This document shows, piece by piece, positions 7,056 to 9,523 of a stretch of DNA of 9,523 bases. Made by a program: the position numbers and the translations under genes. The stretch's first letter is position 1; each line of letters opens with the position of its first letter. Origin of the DNA: an uncultured Burkholderiales bacterium (GTDB taxonomy: Bacteria > Pseudomonadota > Gammaproteobacteria > Burkholderiales > Burkholderiaceae); contig CAMLJY010000139.1 in assembly GCA_946480465.1 (NCBI GenBank), forward strand, positions 1 through 9,523, given 5' to 3'. The notes under the pieces are model-generated. The model ran no database searches. It saw only the letters and a list, made by a program, of their open reading frames with translations, and had not been told where the DNA came from.

Positions 7056-8543
7056 TCAGGGGCAGGTACCGACGACGTAGTGGTTCGGTCCGGTCTGCTT
7101 CAGCGTCGTCGTCGTGAACATGTTCCACAGCCCCATCGCCTGGTTGGAGCCGTTGGCATAGGTCCAGCCCCACAGCGCATAGGCACGGCCCGCGGTGGTG
7201 TGGCCGTAGTTGCTGGCGGTGAAGCACTGCGCCGGCGCGCTGCCGGTGGTGGTGCCGGTGGCGGCCGCGGAATGGGCGCTTTCGACGCCGCCGGCGTTCA
7301 GGTCGGTCACCGTCCAGCTGTAGGTGGTGCCCGCGGCCAGGCCGGTGTCGGTGTGGCTGGTGCCGGCCACCGGCGCGCCGGTGACGCGCGTGCCGTTGCG
7401 GTAGACGTGGTAGCCCGTCGCGCCGGTCACGGCCGCCCAACTGATCGTCATGCTGCTGGCGGTGGCACCCGAGGTGGCCACGCCGGTGGGCGCCGGCAGC
7501 GGATCGCCGCCGCCGCCCCCGCCGCTGCCCGAGGCCAGCTGGTTCACCATCGCCTTGATCGCGTCGACCTGCGTGCCGGCCTTCTGACCGAAGTTGTTGC
7601 CGTACCAGCCGATCCAGTCCCAGCAGGCGTTCGGATTGGGCAGCAGGCTGCTGGCCGAGGTCTGGCGCGGCGTGCTGTCGACCCTGGTCTGCGGGAACAG
7701 CACCACGATGCCGTTGGTGTCGGCCCAGCGGGTGTAGCCGGTGTTCTTGACGAACTTGTCGCCGACGTGGCTTTCGCTCTGCACGCAGCCATGCAGCGCC
7801 ACGTGCAGCTTGCAGCTGGCGCCGGCGGCGCAATTGGCCGGCACGTAGACCCAACCCGACGCGGCCATGCCGGGGTTGCCCGCGCTGTACAGCGTCTGGT
7901 CGAACTGGCGGTAGTTGGCCGCCGCCGGTGCGTTGTTGCGCGCGTTCAGCGGACCGTAGATGTGCTGAAGCACCGCCTTCGCTCCGTCGTAGCCGCAATT
8001 GCTGATGTAGGGGGACGACGTGGAGCCGCAGCTGTTGTTGCCGCTGGAATCGAAGTCGGTCGGGAAGGTGTGGGCGGCACCGGCGCGCTGCACGAAGACC
8101 CGGTTGGCCGCCGGCACGCCGTTGTTCTCGTACTGCTTGCGCAGGCCGATCATCGGGTTCGGACCGACCGTCGTGTCGCTGCTGCCGACGAACATGAAGA
8201 CCTTCTGGTTCGCCACCAGCGCCTTGTTGTCGTTGGCGGTGCCGCTCCAGTTGTTGATGTCGGCCTGCATGGTCGCCAGCATCTGGCTGGAGATCGTCGC
8301 GTTGTACATGCAGGACGTGTAGTTGTAGTGCCCGGCGCACATGTACGGCCCGCCGGCGAACACGCCCACGCCCATGAAGGTGCCCGCATGCGCCAGGCCC
8401 AGCTGGTTGGCCATGAAGCCGCCGGACGACAGGCCCGACACGCTGATCTGGGTCTTGTCGATGTTCAGCGCCGGCAGGGGTGCCGCCTGGGCAAAGGCGG
8501 CCAGCAGCAGGCCGCCGAGAGCGACCACGTTCTTCCGATTCAT
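7056..8543 (-). CDS. phaZ: Extracellular poly(3-hydroxybutyrate) depolymerase, type 2 catalytic domain with FnIII linker and substrate-binding domain, 495 aa
   Basis: A secreted esterase that attacks short-chain-length polyhydroxyalkanoate and releases soluble 3HB oligomers. Residues 1-20 form a signal peptide (MNRKN, hydrophobic core, AQA before Ala21). The catalytic domain covers about 25-338: lipase box GLSSG with Ser39, Asp123 (VGSSDTTVG), His158 (GAAHTFPTD). The oxyanion-hole HGC motif is at 251-253, after the lipase box. That order marks the type 2 domain; in type 1 it precedes the box. A Gly-rich spacer (GSGGGGGG, 339-346) leads to a fibronectin type III domain (about 349-433). Last comes a C-terminal polymer-binding domain (about 438-495) with SNYGHTTAGRAY, GSNQAMGLWN and TTTLKQTGPNHY. 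Paired cysteines fit an exported protein. The ATG at 8541-8543 has AGGAG 7 nt upstream. It is the first gene after a terminator-like hairpin and is almost contiguous with the ABC transporter genes. Confidence 0.95.
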   Translation of the reverse strand: MNRKNVVALGGLLLAAFAQAAPLPALNIDKTQISVSGLSSGGFMANQLGLAHAGTFMGVGVFAGGPYMCAGHYNYTSCMYNATISSQMLATMQADINNWSGTANDNKALVANQKVFMFVGSSDTTVGPNPMIGLRKQYENNGVPAANRVFVQRAGAAHTFPTDFDSSGNNSCGSTSSPYISNCGYDGAKAVLQHIYGPLNARNNAPAAANYRQFDQTLYSAGNPGMAASGWVYVPANCAAGASCKLHVALHGCVQSESHVGDKFVKNTGYTRWADTNGIVVLFPQTRVDSTPRQTSASSLLPNPNACWDWIGWYGNNFGQKAGTQVDAIKAMVNQLASGSGGGGGGDPLPAPTGVATSGATASSMTISWAAVTGATGYHVYRNGTRVTGAPVAGTSHTDTGLAAGTTYSWTVTDLNAGGVESAHSAAATGTTTGSAPAQCFTASNYGHTTAGRAYALWGWTYANGSNQAMGLWNMFTTTTLKQTGPNHYVVGTCP

Positions 8544-8585
8544 CGTCTGTCTCCTGGTTCCAACGATGGGCCGTTCCCGGGTCGG

Positions 8586-8601
8586 CTGCCCCTTGAGGCA
8601 G
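8586..8601 (-). repeat. Inverted repeat in the depolymerase leader
   Basis: CTGCC at 8586-8590 and GGCAG at 8597-8601 can pair around a 6-nt loop. It lies about 43-58 nt upstream of the depolymerase ATG on the minus strand. No U-run follows. It may be a 5' leader hairpin or an operator half-site pair, or chance in GC-rich DNA. Confidence 0.3.
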
Positions 8602-8655
8602 TAGCGTCCAGCGCCGATGGGGATCCGGATCTTTCGTCGAGGCGAACGGATTCCG

Positions 8656-8674
8656 CCCCCGTGTTCTCCGGGGG
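8656..8674 (-). repeat. GC hairpin upstream of the depolymerase
   Basis: CCCCCG (8656-8661) and CGGGGG (8669-8674) form a perfect 6-bp stem around a 7-nt loop. It lies between the terminator-like hairpin of the binding-protein gene and the depolymerase ATG, in the region expected to hold the depolymerase promoter or leader. No clear sigma-70 -35/-10 pair was recognised nearby, so whether it is transcribed is unknown. Confidence 0.35.
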
Positions 8675-8695
8675 TCGGTCTGATAACACGTCAGG

Positions 8696-8720
8696 AAAGC
8701 GGCGCCTTGGTTCGCGCCGC
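8696..8720 (-). terminator. Probable intrinsic terminator or attenuator after the substrate-binding protein gene
   Basis: On the minus strand, 5 nt after the TGA of the binding-protein gene, GCGGCGC pairs with GCGCCGC (8714-8720 with 8699-8705) around an 8-nt loop. The stem is followed by TTTCC. The T-run is short, so termination may be partial. This would let the binding protein be made in excess over the depolymerase and transporter parts, a common arrangement in ABC importer operons (inference). Confidence 0.55.
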
Positions 8721-8725
8721 CGGGA

Positions 8726-9523
8726 TCAGCGCTTGTTCCTGATCGGAACCGCCATCTCTTCGGGCTTGATCTCGCGCACCAGCTCCGGCACGCCCCACGC
8801 AAAGGCCGGGTCGGCCTTGATCTTGAAGTGGTACATGCTCTGCATGGCCTGGTGGTCTTCCTTGCGGAAGGTCATCTTGCCCTTGGGCGTCTCGAAGCTC
8901 ATGCCTTCCATGGTCTGGATGAGCTTGTTGGTGTTGGTGTCGCCCTTGGTCTTCTTCAGTGCCTCCACCACGGCGATGGCCGCGCTCATGCCGCCGGCAG
9001 TGAAGAAGTCGGGCGGCGCCTTCAGCTTGGAATAGTGATTGGCCACCAGCCACTCGTTGGCCGGGTTCTTCGGAATGCCGAAGTAGTAGTAGGTGGCGCC
9101 TTCCATGCCGGGGAAGCGCTTGTAGGCGGTCATCGCCGGCAGGATGTTGCCGCCACTGCCCACCTCGATGTTGAAGCGCTTCTTCAGGTCCTGGTCCGCC
9201 AGCGCGGGGAAGGGCGTGGTGGCCCCGGCCCAGACGACGACGATGACCTTGCGGCCCGGCTTGTCCTTCAGCGCGTCGACCATGCGCTGGATGCCGGCCG
9301 TGAAGTCGGTGGTGGCCGGGGGCAGGTACTCCTCGTGCACGATCTTCGACTTCTTCAGCGCCTCCTTGAAGGCCTTCACGCCGTCGCGGCCGAAGGCGTA
9401 GTCCTGCGCCAGCATCGCGATCGAGACGCCGTCGGCGTCCATCGCCACCGCATTGCTGATCGCGTCCTGCGAGCTGTTGCGGCCGGTGCGGAAGATGTAC
9501 TTGTTCCACTTGTCGCCGGTGAT
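8726..9523 (-). CDS. LivK-type ABC transporter substrate-binding protein (Peripla_BP_6 family), partial, N-terminus outside window
   Basis: The frame is open from the window edge (9523) to the TGA at 8726-8728, giving 265 residues. The first codons read ITGDKWNKYIFRTGRN, so the gene continues beyond the edge. An apparent internal start at 9448 is only a GTG codon inside the frame. The fragment is a type 1 periplasmic binding fold as in LivK/Peripla_BP_6: FRTGRNSSQD near the start, then LAQDYAFGRDGVKAFKEAL, PPATTDFTAGIQRM and, near the end, GMSFETPKGKMTFRKEDHQA. Family members are about 380-400 residues, so roughly 120-135 residues including the signal peptide are missing. It should capture the ligand in the periplasm and deliver it to the LivH/LivM-type channel encoded downstream. 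A 182-bp spacer with a terminator-like hairpin separates it from the depolymerase. The ligand cannot be read from the sequence; 3HB or short oligomers is a context inference. Confidence 0.93.
   Translation of the reverse strand: MTGDKWNKYIFRTGRNSSQDAISNAVAMDADGVSIAMLAQDYAFGRDGVKAFKEALKKSKIVHEEYLPPATTDFTAGIQRMVDALKDKPGRKVIVVVWAGATTPFPALADQDLKKRFNIEVGSGGNILPAMTAYKRFPGMEGATYYYFGIPKNPANEWLVANHYSKLKAPPDFFTAGGMSAAIAVVEALKKTKGDTNTNKLIQTMEGMSFETPKGKMTFRKEDHQAMQSMYHFKIKADPAFAWGVPELVREIKPEEMAVPIRNKR

Noticed and set aside
8596..8620. A possible sigma-54 type promoter (TGGACGCTACTGCC on the minus strand) before the depolymerase
   Set aside because: The spacing between the GG and GC elements is 8 nt rather than the required 10, and the flanking bases do not match the consensus.
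8622..8631. GATCCGGATC palindrome upstream of the depolymerase
   Set aside because: Only 10 bp and made of common restriction-site-like words; too short to support a function by itself.
6357..9035. An 892-codon open frame on the plus strand opposite the LivG-type ATPase, depolymerase and binding protein
   Set aside because: Its translation is rich in His, Arg, Gly, Ala and Val, with no domain pattern, and lies antisense to genes with complete motifs. Long antisense frames are expected when third positions are almost all G or C.

Overview
The window is about 9.5 kb of very GC-rich DNA with dense genes. The codon use and protein styles fit a betaproteobacterium of the order Burkholderiales (Rubrivivax/Leptothrix/Piscinibacter-like lineages are plausible). 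This placement is inferred from sequence character, not from a search.

Layout. Positions 1-252 (+) hold the 3' end of a gene ending in a phosphoacceptor receiver domain. Everything else is on the minus strand and reads from right to left. In order of transcription it is: the C-terminal two thirds of a LivK-type periplasmic substrate-binding protein (8726-9523, cut by the window edge); a 182-bp spacer with a terminator-like hairpin and two more inverted repeats; a secreted type 2 poly(3-hydroxybutyrate) (PHB) depolymerase (7056-8543); LivG-type ATPase (6258-7052); LivF-type ATPase (5530-6261); LivH-type permease (4499-5533); LivM-type permease (3358-4461); a predicted lipoprotein 3-hydroxybutyrate (3HB) oligomer hydrolase (1194-3335); a 92-bp spacer with a perfect 20-bp palindrome; and a cytoplasmic alpha/beta hydrolase (265-1101). 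The last gene converges on the receiver gene with only 12 bp between them.

The main result is the gene combination. A polymer-attacking depolymerase, a full set of inner-membrane transporter parts of the branched-chain amino acid (HAAT) family, and a 3HB-oligomer hydrolase lie in one tightly packed transcription unit. The spacings are 3 nt, two ATGA overlaps, 37 nt and 22 nt. This suggests a PHB-scavenging system. The depolymerase would release soluble oligomers outside the cell, the lipoprotein hydrolase would trim them to short products at the envelope, and the ABC transporter, although it looks like an amino acid importer, would carry 3HB or short oligomers inward. The cytoplasmic alpha/beta hydrolase might finish any imported ester. 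The enzyme identities and gene spacing are read from the sequence. The transporter's substrate is an inference from context.

No tRNA, rRNA, insertion sequence, CRISPR array or integrase was seen, and no protein-coding gene appears broken. No stretch over 300 bases lacks a gene.
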